Of a stretch of 60,000 nucleotides of DNA, positions 35,141 to 46,455 are shown piece by piece. The stretch's first letter is position 1; each line of letters starts with the position of its first letter. This DNA comes from Bolinopsis microptera (taxonomy: Eukaryota > Ctenophora > Tentaculata > Lobata > Bolinopsidae): contig NC_087072.1 of assembly GCF_026151205.1 (NCBI RefSeq), forward strand, positions 6,932,084 to 6,992,083. The letters are read 5' to 3'. The notes under the pieces were generated by a model, which saw only the letters and a list, made by a program, of their open reading frames with translations, had not been told where the DNA came from and searched no databases. The position numbers were made by a program, and so were the translations under genes.

Positions 35141-36219
35141 GCTCCTGCAGGGATTCCACCTGACCTCCAAAATTTCATGACCAAATCGACTTACTCTGCC
35201 AGCGTATTCCTCTGTCAAGTTAAATGTGATGTGTGAGTGAGTAAGTGTAGTGTAAAGATATCCTATTTTTGTATCCAATTTGAATTCTAATAAAGACCCT
35301 AAGCATTATGATCAAATTTTTAGTACAATAGTTATATCAGGGTTGACATCTATGATTAATATTATAACCCAATATTCATTTCTTTTTCTCCCTTAAATTT
35401 AAACCCCTCTTAGACATTTAGCCATGATTTAGTATTGAACACCCAAAATACTTACCGTCCTTAATAATCGTAAAGACCATTTGTTACAAAATAGCTGCTA
35501 GAATAATGCATGCCAAATATTCCCTCTTACACCCACAAATTATAATGCCTTCCTATCAACGCCTCTAATTTGGTCACTAATCAACCAGACTAGCGTTATG
35601 GTGTGTACAAAAGCTACCAGCCAGTACATTCCTTGCCCCGCTAGTTGATTGTCAAAAAATCATACAGCTCAGAACAAACGGCCATTTACCACTAAGAGCA
35701 TTATATGTTTTCATTTGTTTAAATTTTATGCTGTAAAATGTGCTAAAACTTTGATTATTTGTTTAATTGTTTAATTGAATTATTGGGGTAAATGGACATT
35801 AACACTAAGTTATGAGATATGAGAGTTAAATTAATATTGTAGTCCTATTTAACCCAATTATTTTACAACCCTTTATTAACTTGTTTTAATTGGTTATCTT
35901 CCAGATACAAATTCGCATAAAATTCTGAAGTCCATAATTACAATAGAAATTACTGTCCTAAAAATGTATCCGTACAAAGAGAGTTTGGGTTTGAACTGTG
36001 CCCTGAGTGAGTCTCAAACCGGGAGGTATTCCATAATATCGGAACTTGAATTTCCATACTCTAGTTAAAAGGAGCCCATTTTACGTAGTTAAATTAATAC
36101 CATCACAATTTAATGAAATATAATAAATAAATAATCTCTAGAAGTCATGGAAAATTGGAGCATTAAATAGGCCGTTAAGTAAGTTGTCGTGCTGAAACCC
36201 GAGTACGCCTCTTAACAAT
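35141..36219 (+). mobile_element. LINE copy A 3' untranslated region
   Basis: It follows the ORF2 stop. 35775-36219 is repeated at 44396-44830 in copy C, which shows that it belongs to the element. The right end of the element is not certain. Confidence 0.7.
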
Positions 36220-37094
36220 GTAGCCCTAATGCGGCTCTCTCTGTACAAAATTGTTAAGCAAAATTTTCAAAAAATCTGGAAGAGACACCAAATCTTAGTT
36301 TGTTTTGTTAGTGCACCGTTTGTGCAATTTGTTTATTTACATTGATATTAGTTGTTGCAGCCATAGCCATAAAATGATGAAGTCACAACAGAGAAGTAGG
36401 TAGAAGAGATAAAGAAGTGATGTAATTATAATGAGAAGTAAGAGAAGAAGATGTTAAAGAGAAAGAAGTGATATATTATAGGAAATATACGGCCGTATAA
36501 TTAGATAAAGATAGGAATGATGCGAGAGATGTATGATGTTACGAGATAATGAGATTATGCTATTATGAGATTTCGAAATGTGAGACAAGTATATTATGGG
36601 GAGATATATTAAACTGCAGTATAAATTATTAGCCGGCTAAGGGATAAGGGGTTTAGAAGATGTTGTGAAGTTTATTGGGAGGAGGTGCTATAATGGTTGT
36701 TGACAAGGTGTTAGTTTTAATTAGTAGATGGGCTTCTTATCTGTTATTTGAGTGTTGTGATACCGCCAAAAGAGCTCTTGGTGGTTAGAAACACTTCGGA
36801 TTCAGTACGACCCTTCGAACTTTGAAACTAAGATTGGCAACATGATTTAGCGTAATAGGGTATGCGGACGTGAAGAAGAGAAGATATGATACAGAGGGAG
36901 ATTTGATAAAGGGTTTGTTGTTTAAAAATAAAGATGATTTAGTGTAATAGGGTATGCGGACGTGAAGAAGAAGGGAAGATATTTTAAATGAAGTAGATAC
37001 ATAGAGAAGTGATTTGATATAGAAGTGATGTTGTTAAAGTTGGCATGGTGGAATCATGCTGGGAAATAAGGGATTGGGAAGAGGGATGAGCTCC
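36220..37094. other. AT-rich region with a 40-bp local duplication
   Basis: No gene was seen. GATTTAG(C/T)GTAATAGGGT plus ATGCGGACGTGAAGAAG occurs at about 36843-36879 and again at about 36937-36973, roughly 92 bp apart, a local direct duplication. Confidence 0.6.
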
Positions 37095-37800
37095 TTATAA
37101 TCCCAGTCCTTAACAGGGGGAGGCGGATCCGCAAGGATCCGGGGACACGTTAAACATTTCTATAGTGCTGGAGAGGAAACTGAAGGCTCCCGTGTCTAAC
37201 GAAGTGTGAATTAACACACTGCCTTGGTACCCTCTAGTCGGCCGTGTTTTCGGGCTACCTGGTGTTCAGTACCTGGAGCTTGTCACCCCCAGGACTGGAC
37301 ATACGTCCCCAGGCAAGTGGAACACGGTGGTACGTGGACGACAGTCCACACCTAGCTAGTATCTTATCTTTTTGAACCCCACAAAGGTGGAAAATTACCC
37401 AGAAAGGGAGTAAATAAAAATTTGGAAGATAAGATCTAGTGAACAGGCAAGGCAAGAGAAAACGGTCAAAGTTCATAGTTGTGACAGCTAAGTCCTCTAT
37501 GGATAAGACCGTCGGTGGAACCTAGGAGTGCCAATCCCACTTACTGGTCATCCATCGCTACAGACTGGGTCCCTTGCCGGTAGGTTCACATATGCGTAAC
37601 ATCCTTTTATGTAAAAAGTTGCGTGATCTGCTCAATGTACAGTCGGGCCTACATAAGCTAAAAGCGACTTGGTCTTTATGATCGTCCAGTTAGTAAGCGA
37701 ATGTAGCTGTTGTGATCGAGGGGATTAAAAAGTGAACCTCGAGAAGCAATGGGCAGTTCTTTAAACTGCGGAAATGGGGTCAGCTCAGACTGCGCCTGGT
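37095..37800. other. GC-balanced, non-coding block of unknown nature
   Basis: It stands out from its AT-rich surroundings by near-balanced composition and many short inverted repeats (for example GGATCCGCAAGGATCC at about 37126-37141 and CCTGG/CCAGG pairs at 37258-37314). There are no long frames. It could be a structured RNA, the leader of another retroelement, or a repeat. I recognise no family, and no hammerhead core (CTGANGA...GAAA) was found. Confidence 0.4.
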
Positions 37801-38545
37801 TACACATATGGATTAAGTAAGAATAAATAAGTAAGTAAGGGTGCATAAAATGAAAGTTATGATTGAATAGAAGCAGTTGAAATGTAACAGGAGGTCGAAG
37901 ACCAGAAGTGACAAATTTTGTTGAAGTTGGGGTAATTTACGTTGTGAAATATGGCTAGTGGCTGCACATTAATTACTGCATTAGGCATTTATAGATTTAT
38001 GAAGAAATATGTAAGTACTACTAAGATTATTTTTATTCTCCGCAGAATACCGAAAAAGTTACGAACAAGTTGAGAGAACTTACAGGTCAGATGTTGTAGC
38101 GATAATAAATAAATTAGAAACATTGCCCTTTGTAGCAGCAAATCCTTTTGCACTGTGTTAGAATTGTTTATGCTGTGTGAAGTAGTACCGTCGGCTGATC
38201 GAAGTATGGCCGCTTAGTAGTATTATATTTTAAAAGTCAAGTAGTTTAGCTAAGAGTTGTAGTATTCGAATTAAGAAGTATGTATTATTGATTAAGTAAT
38301 TGCGCGAATTAAAGATATAAACGGGTTGATCGAAGAATAGCCAATGTAGAGTTTCGTATTTTAATTTTTTTTGAAAGTTTATTTTGTCGTGCTTTTGTGA
38401 GAAAATGTGCCATAGAAATTTTATCGATCATAACATGTTATTGTAGAATCATTATAAAAGGGTGCATCTTGTATGTAACTAAGAAGTCTTTAAATTATAT
38501 ATATTATAACATGACGGGGTCGTCATTAAATTTCGATCGGGGAGA
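37801..38545. other. AT-rich spacer before LINE B
   Basis: No gene or repeat was recognised. It ends ...TTTCGATCGGGGAGA directly against the LINE leader. Confidence 0.4.
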
Positions 38546-39765
38546 TGTTAGGTAGGGGTATAGTGAATTGAGGGTGAACAGGTTTGCAAATATCTCACGG
38601 CCTGTATTAGTATCTTATAAAATATTTGTACTGAGAGACCGGTAGTCGGTCGATTAATTTAAAGTCTTTATCAATTTAGAAAATATTTGGAGTCAGCGTT
38701 ACAAGCTGAAAGTTGTAAGGTTTATATGATTGCAATGTCCCACGGCGTGAAGCTGTAGTTAGTATTTTAAGCCGTTGTAAATTAGTAGTTATTTGGAATT
38801 GTGACGTTCCCGGTGGGAAAAGTAGTGGCTTGAAGATTGTTAAAGTTTCAAATTTATTAGAACTTATAGTTAAAAGAATACTTACAATTATTTTAACAGC
38901 ATTGATTTTTGATTATTGTGTTGACGAACTAGCCGAGGTGTTACAAGAGTGCCATGAGAATCAACTCCCCCTTCAACTCCCCAAAGACCTGTCAACCAGC
39001 ACTATACAAAAAGGGAAGCTCGCCTGCTGCTCGTCGCCTTTCGCCTTTCGCCTTTCGCCTTCTGCATTCACCTGTTCCTATCATGGCCCGGGGTCTTGCT
39101 CTGCTGTATCCGTTCTCTCTCCACATGTTACTCATTTCTATTATAGGTTCGTAATTTAGATTAAGTTCTTGATCATGTTATTGTCATTGATTGCATTCGT
39201 ATCAAAAGGTTGATGTTGAAGATTAGTTCGTACTTAGGTCAATTTCCGTCGTATAATGCTTAATATGCTGTTAATATACATAATATCTCATCAGATTCCT
39301 CGCACTACTAGTATTACCGGTTCCCGATAGATCCTTCCAGAATTAGGCGATGGAGTTCCTTTCCTGAGGTAAAAATCTTACGTAAACCTTAATCCATCGT
39401 TCATAATCATAGCACTTTTCCACTTGTTAACGTTGACGATTGTAGTATTATAGTTATTTCCTGTGTACTAATTATTAGTTCTAATAGTTATTAATTTTCA
39501 GGCAATATGACGGTGATACCCACCCCACTTGTTCTGCCTGTCCTCACCTAAGCTCCACCAGTCGTATTGCTTCGTAAGTTTATTACGTCTTCATTAAGAG
39601 GTTCCTACGATAGATTTTCCCTTAATTTAACTTAATCAATCTGAATATTGTCACTACTTAAACGCTCCGTACTTATAATTATCTTACTTCAGATTGATTC
39701 CCCCTCCTTCCTCGAGAACCGTTCGTCACTATGTTAGATCCTCGAGATGACCATGCAAGATGGTT
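38546..39765 (+). mobile_element. Shared LINE leader, copy B
   Basis: Near-identical to 29395-30606, with a few substitutions and one extra CGCCTTT unit. It runs directly into the LINE B ORF: the first ATG of that ORF (39747) lies in the last 20 bases of the leader, so the first residues MTMQDGS come from leader sequence. In copy A the same leader is followed by unrelated sequence. Confidence 0.9.
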
Positions 39766-42677
39766 CCAACACTGGAAAAGAATTAAGCAATCTATTTCAG
39801 CTCGACGGTTATAATAGTTACTATCAGGACACAGCACCTAACAAACAAAAGGGCACTGGAGTAGCCCTTTATGTTGACGATAAATTAAATGCTACTGTAA
39901 TTGAGAATATATCACAAGTCACAGAACATCTAGAAATACTTGTCTTATCATTAAGTAACGAAGATCAACCTGTTAATGTAGGTGTTTTGTATCGTCCACC
40001 AAGTGGCTGTATTTCCCAAGCTCTAGTTGAACTTTCTAACCTTCTTGATCACATGCCGAAGTTTAGTTATCTAGCTGGAGACTTTAATATCGATCTTCAT
40101 GATAAAGATAACAAAAATGTTCAAAAATATGAAGAAATATTATTCAGTAAAGGATTTTGTCCGTTAATATCTATTGTTACCCACGAAAAACCAGGCTGTA
40201 AAGCATCCTGCATAGATAACATTATTACTAACGATATTGAGAATGTGATTACTTCAGGCACCCTAAAAGAACGAATAACTCATCACTCACCTATTTTTAA
40301 CACATTTAACTGGAATGTTGAAGTCAACTCTGAAAAAACTTCTTTTAAACAATATTACGACTTCTGTCAATCAAATGTTAACGGCTTCCTAGTGGATCTT
40401 GAAGATGAGCTTAAAACTAAAACAATCCATAACTTTACTGAATTCCATGACACTTACAAAAACTGCGTCGAAAAATCGTTTAAACTAGAGACCCCGAAAA
40501 CCTCTAAGAGAACTGTTCAGGTTAACCCTTGGATAACTCCCGGTCTCATTTGCTCAATTAATAATCAGCATAAACTGTACGAAAATTGGGTTGAGATAAG
40601 AAATAGAAAATGTAAACTCGGGGAAACTGATAACAAGGGCGGCATTTGCCAGTGCCCTGAATGCTCACTAAAACGTAGTCGCTACCTTATCTACAAAGAA
40701 TACAGAAAAGTCCTAAAGAAAACACGTCAAACTGTGAAAACAGAATACTTCTCTGGTAAATTTGCTGAAAATAGCGGTGATAGTAAAAAGACCTGGGAAC
40801 TAATAAATCGTATAAGAGGTAAACGGCGGCGTGAAATAAAGCCTCTGTTCACCATAGACAACGTTAAGATAACAAATAGAAGGATCATAGCAAACGAATT
40901 CAATAAATATTTTGTATCATTAGCCTCTGACCTAAATACCGCTTACAATGATCTTGGACAAATGAACATAAACAATCTACCTAGTTTCTATGATTATCTA
41001 CCGCTTTCAAACACTTCCAGCATTTACATGCATGACTGCACAACAGACGAGGTTAGCAAAATCATATCTGAACTTAAAAATGGCAAGGCAAGTGACATAC
41101 CGATTCATGTAATTAAGCAGTCCTCTAAAATAGTTACTCCTTTACTCACTGTACTGTATAACGAATGTATGAAAGATGGCATATTTCCAGATGACCTTAA
41201 AGTTGGAAGGATTAGTCCCATTTACAAGAAAGATAACCAGGAACTCCTTGAAAACTATAGACCTGTATCAACGCTAGCTGTGTTTGGTAAAATATTTGAA
41301 AAGATTATATTCAATAGATTATACAGCTTCTTTCATTCACAGAACTCCTTATATGAAAACCAGTACGGATTCCGTAAAAATCACTCGACCAGTTATGCCC
41401 TAAATTACTCAGTGAACCACGTAGAATCTTGCCTCAAGAAAAAACAACACGTTCTTGGAATATTTATTGATCTTAGTAAAGCCTTTGATACAATATCACA
41501 TGAAAAGTTACTGCATAAGTTAGAAAATTATGGAATCCGTGGAAATGCAAATAACCTTATAGCAAGTTACCTGTCGAACAGATACCAGTATGTCTCGGTA
41601 TTAGGTGAAGACTCCGAGAAACTTCCAGTAGTCTATGGAGTGCCGCAGGGGAGCTGTCTTGGTCCCTTACTTTTTATTATTTATATTAATGACATCCGTA
41701 ACTCATCAATTATAGGAAAGTTTATACTATTTGCCGACGACACTAACATATTTATAGAAGACACATGTGTCAAAAGACTATACGAAAAAGGAAATGAAGT
41801 TCTATCATTTGTGTACAAGTATATGAAACTAAACTTATTACATATTAACATTAAGAAATGTTGTTTTATTCATTTTAAACCCTCACGGGCCAAAGAGGAA
41901 GTAGAAAATGACGAGAACATACTAACTTTAAATAATGTAGTTATTAAAAGAGTTCAAGAAGCTAAATTTCTAGGCGTTATTATTGACGACCAACTTAACT
42001 GGAAATCACATACGCAGTCACTTAACTCAAAACTTAAATGCGAAGTAGGAAAGCTGTGCAGAATACGACACATTGTCCCAAAGCAGTATTATAAGGATTT
42101 ATATCATACTCTATTTGAATCACATTTAGGATTTGGAATATCTGTGTGGGGTGGTATTAGCAATAACCGACTTGAACCTATCTTTAAAACACAGAAAAAG
42201 TGTATAAGAATTCTGTTTGGGGATAGAGAAGCTTACCTAGAGAAGTTTAAAACGTGTGCCCGAACACGACCTGTTGATAAGCAAAGACTGGGGGTGGACT
42301 TTTACCAAAAAGAACACTCCAAGCCCTTGTTTAAAACCCACAGGTTGTTGACGGTCCACAATCTGTACAAGTACACTTGTCTCTTAGAACTATTCAAAAT
42401 TAATAAGTTAGAGGAACCATTATCACTGTACTCATCATTTAACAGGTCACCACGACGAGAGGATTATTTCATTACATCACAACCATCCTCACAATTCATC
42501 TACCAATCATCATACATGTGGAACAGCTGTCGACAAACATCAAGTAAGATAAGTTTTAATACTCCGACAAACGGGTTTAAGAATATATTGAAAATTGCCT
42601 TACGAGAATTGCAATTCAAGCATGATACACTTGATTGGTGTGAGCTTAATTTTGCCACAAATGAGCTCAAGTTCTGA
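39747..42677 (+). CDS. LINE copy B ORF2, truncated endonuclease plus reverse transcriptase
   Basis: This is an uninterrupted 976-aa frame from an ATG. Residues about 8-185 are the C-terminal two thirds of an apurinic-type endonuclease: GTGVALYV, GVLYRPPSG, GDFNIDL (111-117), SCIDNI (154-159) and the terminal HHSPI. The N-terminal segment with the catalytic Asn and Glu is missing. Residues about 290-312 carry a C-x-C-x2-C insertion (GICQCPECS) that copy A lacks. RT follows: NYRPVSTLAVFGKIFEK, GIFIDLSKAFDTISH, YGVPQGSCLGPLLF and FADDTNIF (FADD at residue 662, 41730-41741). The open frame points to a young copy, although it should be unable to nick DNA. Confidence 0.93.
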   Translation: MTMQDGSNTGKELSNLFQLDGYNSYYQDTAPNKQKGTGVALYVDDKLNATVIENISQVTEHLEILVLSLSNEDQPVNVGVLYRPPSGCISQALVELSNLLDHMPKFSYLAGDFNIDLHDKDNKNVQKYEEILFSKGFCPLISIVTHEKPGCKASCIDNIITNDIENVITSGTLKERITHHSPIFNTFNWNVEVNSEKTSFKQYYDFCQSNVNGFLVDLEDELKTKTIHNFTEFHDTYKNCVEKSFKLETPKTSKRTVQVNPWITPGLICSINNQHKLYENWVEIRNRKCKLGETDNKGGICQCPECSLKRSRYLIYKEYRKVLKKTRQTVKTEYFSGKFAENSGDSKKTWELINRIRGKRRREIKPLFTIDNVKITNRRIIANEFNKYFVSLASDLNTAYNDLGQMNINNLPSFYDYLPLSNTSSIYMHDCTTDEVSKIISELKNGKASDIPIHVIKQSSKIVTPLLTVLYNECMKDGIFPDDLKVGRISPIYKKDNQELLENYRPVSTLAVFGKIFEKIIFNRLYSFFHSQNSLYENQYGFRKNHSTSYALNYSVNHVESCLKKKQHVLGIFIDLSKAFDTISHEKLLHKLENYGIRGNANNLIASYLSNRYQYVSVLGEDSEKLPVVYGVPQGSCLGPLLFIIYINDIRNSSIIGKFILFADDTNIFIEDTCVKRLYEKGNEVLSFVYKYMKLNLLHINIKKCCFIHFKPSRAKEEVENDENILTLNNVVIKRVQEAKFLGVIIDDQLNWKSHTQSLNSKLKCEVGKLCRIRHIVPKQYYKDLYHTLFESHLGFGISVWGGISNNRLEPIFKTQKKCIRILFGDREAYLEKFKTCARTRPVDKQRLGVDFYQKEHSKPLFKTHRLLTVHNLYKYTCLLELFKINKLEEPLSLYSSFNRSPRREDYFITSQPSSQFIYQSSYMWNSCRQTSSKISFNTPTNGFKNILKIALRELQFKHDTLDWCELNFATNELKF

Positions 42678-44245
42678 TTTATGTGAGTTACTAAAATGAC
42701 CATATATCTTTTCTCATACATATAACCACTGCACTCCAACCAAAAACATTACTTACACCATACTCCACAAATGATATATATATATATATACACAAACACA
42801 CTAGTACCGAGCAATCGCACTGTAAAACATGCTCACGATACACTCAAAATTGGAAATATTCAACGGCTTGTATATGAAACTTACACTTACACTCAGTGTA
42901 CACCCAGTGTTAACTAGTATTACACACTGGTAAACTCTACGTAACGCGCGAAAATAATAATTCTATGGCGTTTTTCATTGTCACATCTCACGTCGACGGG
43001 ATTAAACGCGCGCGCGCGTAACATCTTATCTTACTGCTATCTCAACGAATAAACACACAACGACTTTGACAATTGACCGACGACTTAACGATTGTGAGTT
43101 ATGACGGACTTAACTGTATGGGTCAACCACTAAAACTGCATTGTATACTATCTTAATCATTATACTGGACATGAGATGACGAAGTATCTTGAGCAGCACT
43201 TTATACCTCCACTTAGAACTTGATTAGTCACGAACAATAGAATCATTATAAATCAATACAATAAAAAATCTTGATCAATAAATGCCTAGCAGCACCAGAC
43301 AGCAGCCGTGTACCTTTTTCGACTCCACGGAGTCCCTGATGGACTATTGTTTACTTTTGTTAATAATTTGACCGCAACCTTTCTTTCTCGAAACACAAAT
43401 CCTACTGTACTTCATTACAGTATTAAGATAATATAAAGCAAATCATGTGAATATATGACTACGAAATAGATCTATAGACTTGTCCATAATATTTAATACC
43501 GTATTGATGGTTTTGAATTTTGTATATTGAATTTTAATGTGAAGCGTTTACTCCTCCCCCTCGGCAATTAATTAGAAAGTTAGATTAATGACAATAATTG
43601 CCAAATGACGTAGTAGATATAGATGTTCAATGTTGTAGAGTGATTTCAAGAGTAGTGGTCCACAGGGGCCCGAAAAAGCCGTACAGGCACTTGGGTCCTT
43701 ATCCTTGTCACTAGTCCCAATTGGATTCACTTTACACAAAACATGAACGTTTACAATTTAGACGTACACATTGGCACGATATTTATTAGAAAGCAAACAG
43801 TATAAAATAATACGTGCGTGCGCGGCTTGAGCCGCGCCGCATAACAATTTATGCGTTTAGGGGCTGGAGTACGCGTGTTTACAGATTAATGAATTGTTGC
43901 ATTGTAAATATTTAAAGTTGACGATATATTATGATTTAATAGTAAATTTTTCAAAGCTGGCTTTGGACTTAGGTAAAATTATAATTTATTTATTTAAAAG
44001 AAAAAACCACGGATAGTTTTAAATTTACATAGTCGTATAACTATAATCAAGTTAATCCTGTTTTCAAGAATGCGCGGCTTTGGCGGCCAGTTATTGACTT
44101 GTACATAAAATTGAATTTTAAATAGAAATGTGAATGTATTAAAATTTAAAACTTTCAAAACGGAGGCTTATAAATATTATTATATTATGATTGTAAAATA
44201 AAGGATAAAATTTTAAATTTGTTTCACTAAAATTTGTTTCACTCA
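42678..44245. other. LINE B 3' flank and spacer
   Basis: There is no coding feature. It includes a (TA)n run (about 42776-42790), a (CG)n run (about 43009-43019) and a short GC hairpin (about 43820-43837, GCGCGGCTTGAGCCGCGC). The 3' end of LINE B is somewhere in the first few hundred bases. Confidence 0.5.
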
Positions 44246-44830
44246 GTTCTAGTTGACATTCCACTATATGAAAAGACCAGATCGCCACTTTAAATTCTTA
44301 TTCCTTGAGAGAGAGAGAGAGAACCGGAACAGCGACCTCGTGAATCATCCTATTTAATCGCTTCACCCTCGCCACATTCGCTACTACTTCAATTATTGGG
44401 GTAAATGGACATTAACACTAAGTTATGAGATATGAGAGTTAAATTAATATTGTAGTCCTATTTAACCCAATTATTTTACAACCCTTTATTAACTTGTTTT
44501 AATTGGTTATCTTCCAGATACAAATTCGCATAAAATTCTGAAGTCCATAATTACAATAGAAATTACTGTCCTAAAAATGTATCCGTACAAAGAGAGTTTG
44601 GGTTTGAACTGTGCCCTGAGTGAGTCTCAAACCGGGAGGTATTCCATAATATCGGAACTTGAATTTCCATACTCTAGTTAAAAGGAGCCCATTATACGTA
44701 GTTAAATTAATACCATCACAATTTAATGAAATATAATAAATAAATAATCTCTAGAAGTCATGGAAAATTGGAGCATTAAATAGGCCGTTAAGTAAGTTGT
44801 CGTGCTGAAACCCGAGTACGCCTCTTAACA
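44246..44830 (+). mobile_element. LINE copy C, internally deleted derivative
   Basis: 44246-44395 matches 30608-30755 (upstream of ORF1 in copy A). It is joined directly to 44396-44830, which matches 35775-36219 (3' UTR of copy A). About 5 kb including both ORFs is missing. The join CTTCAATTATTGGGG lies at a short AATT-like overlap. Its right end is cut off by the foldback element. Confidence 0.88.
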
Positions 44831-45281
44831 GCTAGGTAAACGCGATGTGCCTTGTAGGATGAAATCCTACTAGCTGACGCCATTCGCAGCTGTGCTGCTC
44901 GCTGTACGTCAGCGATCGAAATTTATACGCGTATCCCCCGTTAAGATGTGCCACTCGACGCGCCACACAATTTTTTTCGTTGCTCGTCGCACGTCGACGA
45001 ACAACGAAGCTCGTTGCGACGCGCCGCGCAATGAGCTGCCAGGCTAGGACATCGTCCTGGTCCAACAAATTTTGGCGAGCGATTTTCTCCGAAAATTTAA
45101 TGAGGGCGTCGACGTGCGACGAGCAACGAGAAAAATTGCGTGGCGCGTCGGGTGGCACATCTTAACGGGTGATACGCGTATAAATTTCGATCGCTGACGT
45201 ACAGCGAACATCACAGCTGCGAGTGGCGTCAGCTAGTAGGATTTCATCCTACAATGCAAGGCACATCGCGTTCATTTAGCT
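44830..45281. mobile_element. 452-bp foldback element with about 170-bp arms
   Basis: The left arm (44830-44999) and right arm (45107-45281) are near-perfect inverted copies, for example GCGATCGAAATTTATACGCG in the left arm and its complement in the right. Both arms hold an internal GTAGGATGAAATCCTAC palindrome. The loop is about 107 bp. It interrupts the LINE C 3' UTR at CTCTTAACA, where copy A continues without a break. Open frames within it on both strands are compositional. Confidence 0.9.
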
Positions 45282-46455
45282 AACCAGGTGCTTTCGCGCC
45301 GCTGCGGGCGCGCTTGTTCCACAATACAAGTCATTTCCGGCGGTCGCGCGCAACTGCAAGCGAGAGGGCTATAGTTAGAGCAACACATCGCGCCACAAGC
45401 CAAATATTTATCAACATCTTGACTAGCTACGCGGTCCTTTTCCGCATGCGCTCGCGCTGTGCTCAAAAATTGACGTCGTCAATCAATCAACATCAAGATT
45501 TTAGTTTTACAATTGACCTTTATTGTTTATGTCAAAAAATCTTTGAATTTTCAATCGGTGGTCGATGTTACCTGAGCCTGAGGACCTCAGGCTTCGTCCT
45601 TACTTCGTCACAGGACGATCGGAGCTCGAAGAGCGTAGAGAGTGCTGGCTGGCGTCGTCCTGTGATGGTCGACGTATTTTTGCTTGCTGGGATCCGGCCG
45701 AATGACGCCACATGCAACGTGTAGGGTAAAACTAAAAACGCTTCCCCATATGAGATAATATGACAAAAATTGTTTTGGTCACGTGACCAGTCAATGACAT
45801 TGATATTTCGCTGCGGACGGTTTGGTGGAGGGTTAGGGTCAACGTTTATACATTATAGGGTCAAAGTTAGGACTAGAGTTGTACACTATTGACATTGTGA
45901 GGGTAATGGACAATGGTTAAGGTTTATCACTAGCGACCTTTTCATCTGACCACAATATTGCAAAATGCTATGTTGTATGTCACGTGACAAATTTAGCCGA
46001 GGGTCGGAAGACGGAGGTCGGAAGTAAGTGGACTCTGTTGGAGTCCGGCGGACTCCGAGCGGAGTCCGCCGAGCTGGCGGACTCCGCCAAGCTCCGCCGG
46101 ACTCCGCCGGATTCAAGTCTGGCGGAGAGGTCCGGCGGAGTCCGCCAAGCACTCCGCCGGAGTCCGCGGCGGATCGGAGTCCGCCTAGTGGCTTAGTCCG
46201 CGGCGGACACTCCGCCGAGCCGCCGCGGAGCCGCTCGGAGTCCGCGGCGGACTTTAAAGTCCGCTCGGAGTCCGCTCGGCTCCGCTCGGAGTCCGCCAAA
46301 ATGTACTCGAGTCCACTGTAAATACATTTTGGCGGAGCACCGCCGGAGTCCGCTCGGAGTCCGGCGGCTCCGCCGGAGTCCGCTCGAAGTCCGGCGGCTC
46401 CGCCGCGGACTCGACTCCGCGACGGATAGTGCCCCCTTCTCGAACATGGCGTGTG
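45278..46455 (-). repeat. GC-rich palindromic element, right copy (inverted)
   Basis: This is the reverse complement of 28503-29393, with differences. It has an extra ~42 bp near 45290-45332, an expanded CGGAGTCCG-type palindrome array (about 46028-46432, about 400 bp against about 150 bp in the left copy), and no nested 65-bp palindrome. Several short Ser/Arg/Pro-rich open frames read through the array on both strands and are not genes. Together the two copies form a large inverted repeat around the LINE cluster. Confidence 0.85.

Noticed and set aside
37095-37800. Hammerhead ribozyme or tRNA-like RNA
   Set aside because: No CTGANGA...GAAA core and no tRNA T-loop/A-box pattern were found; it was kept only as an unexplained block.
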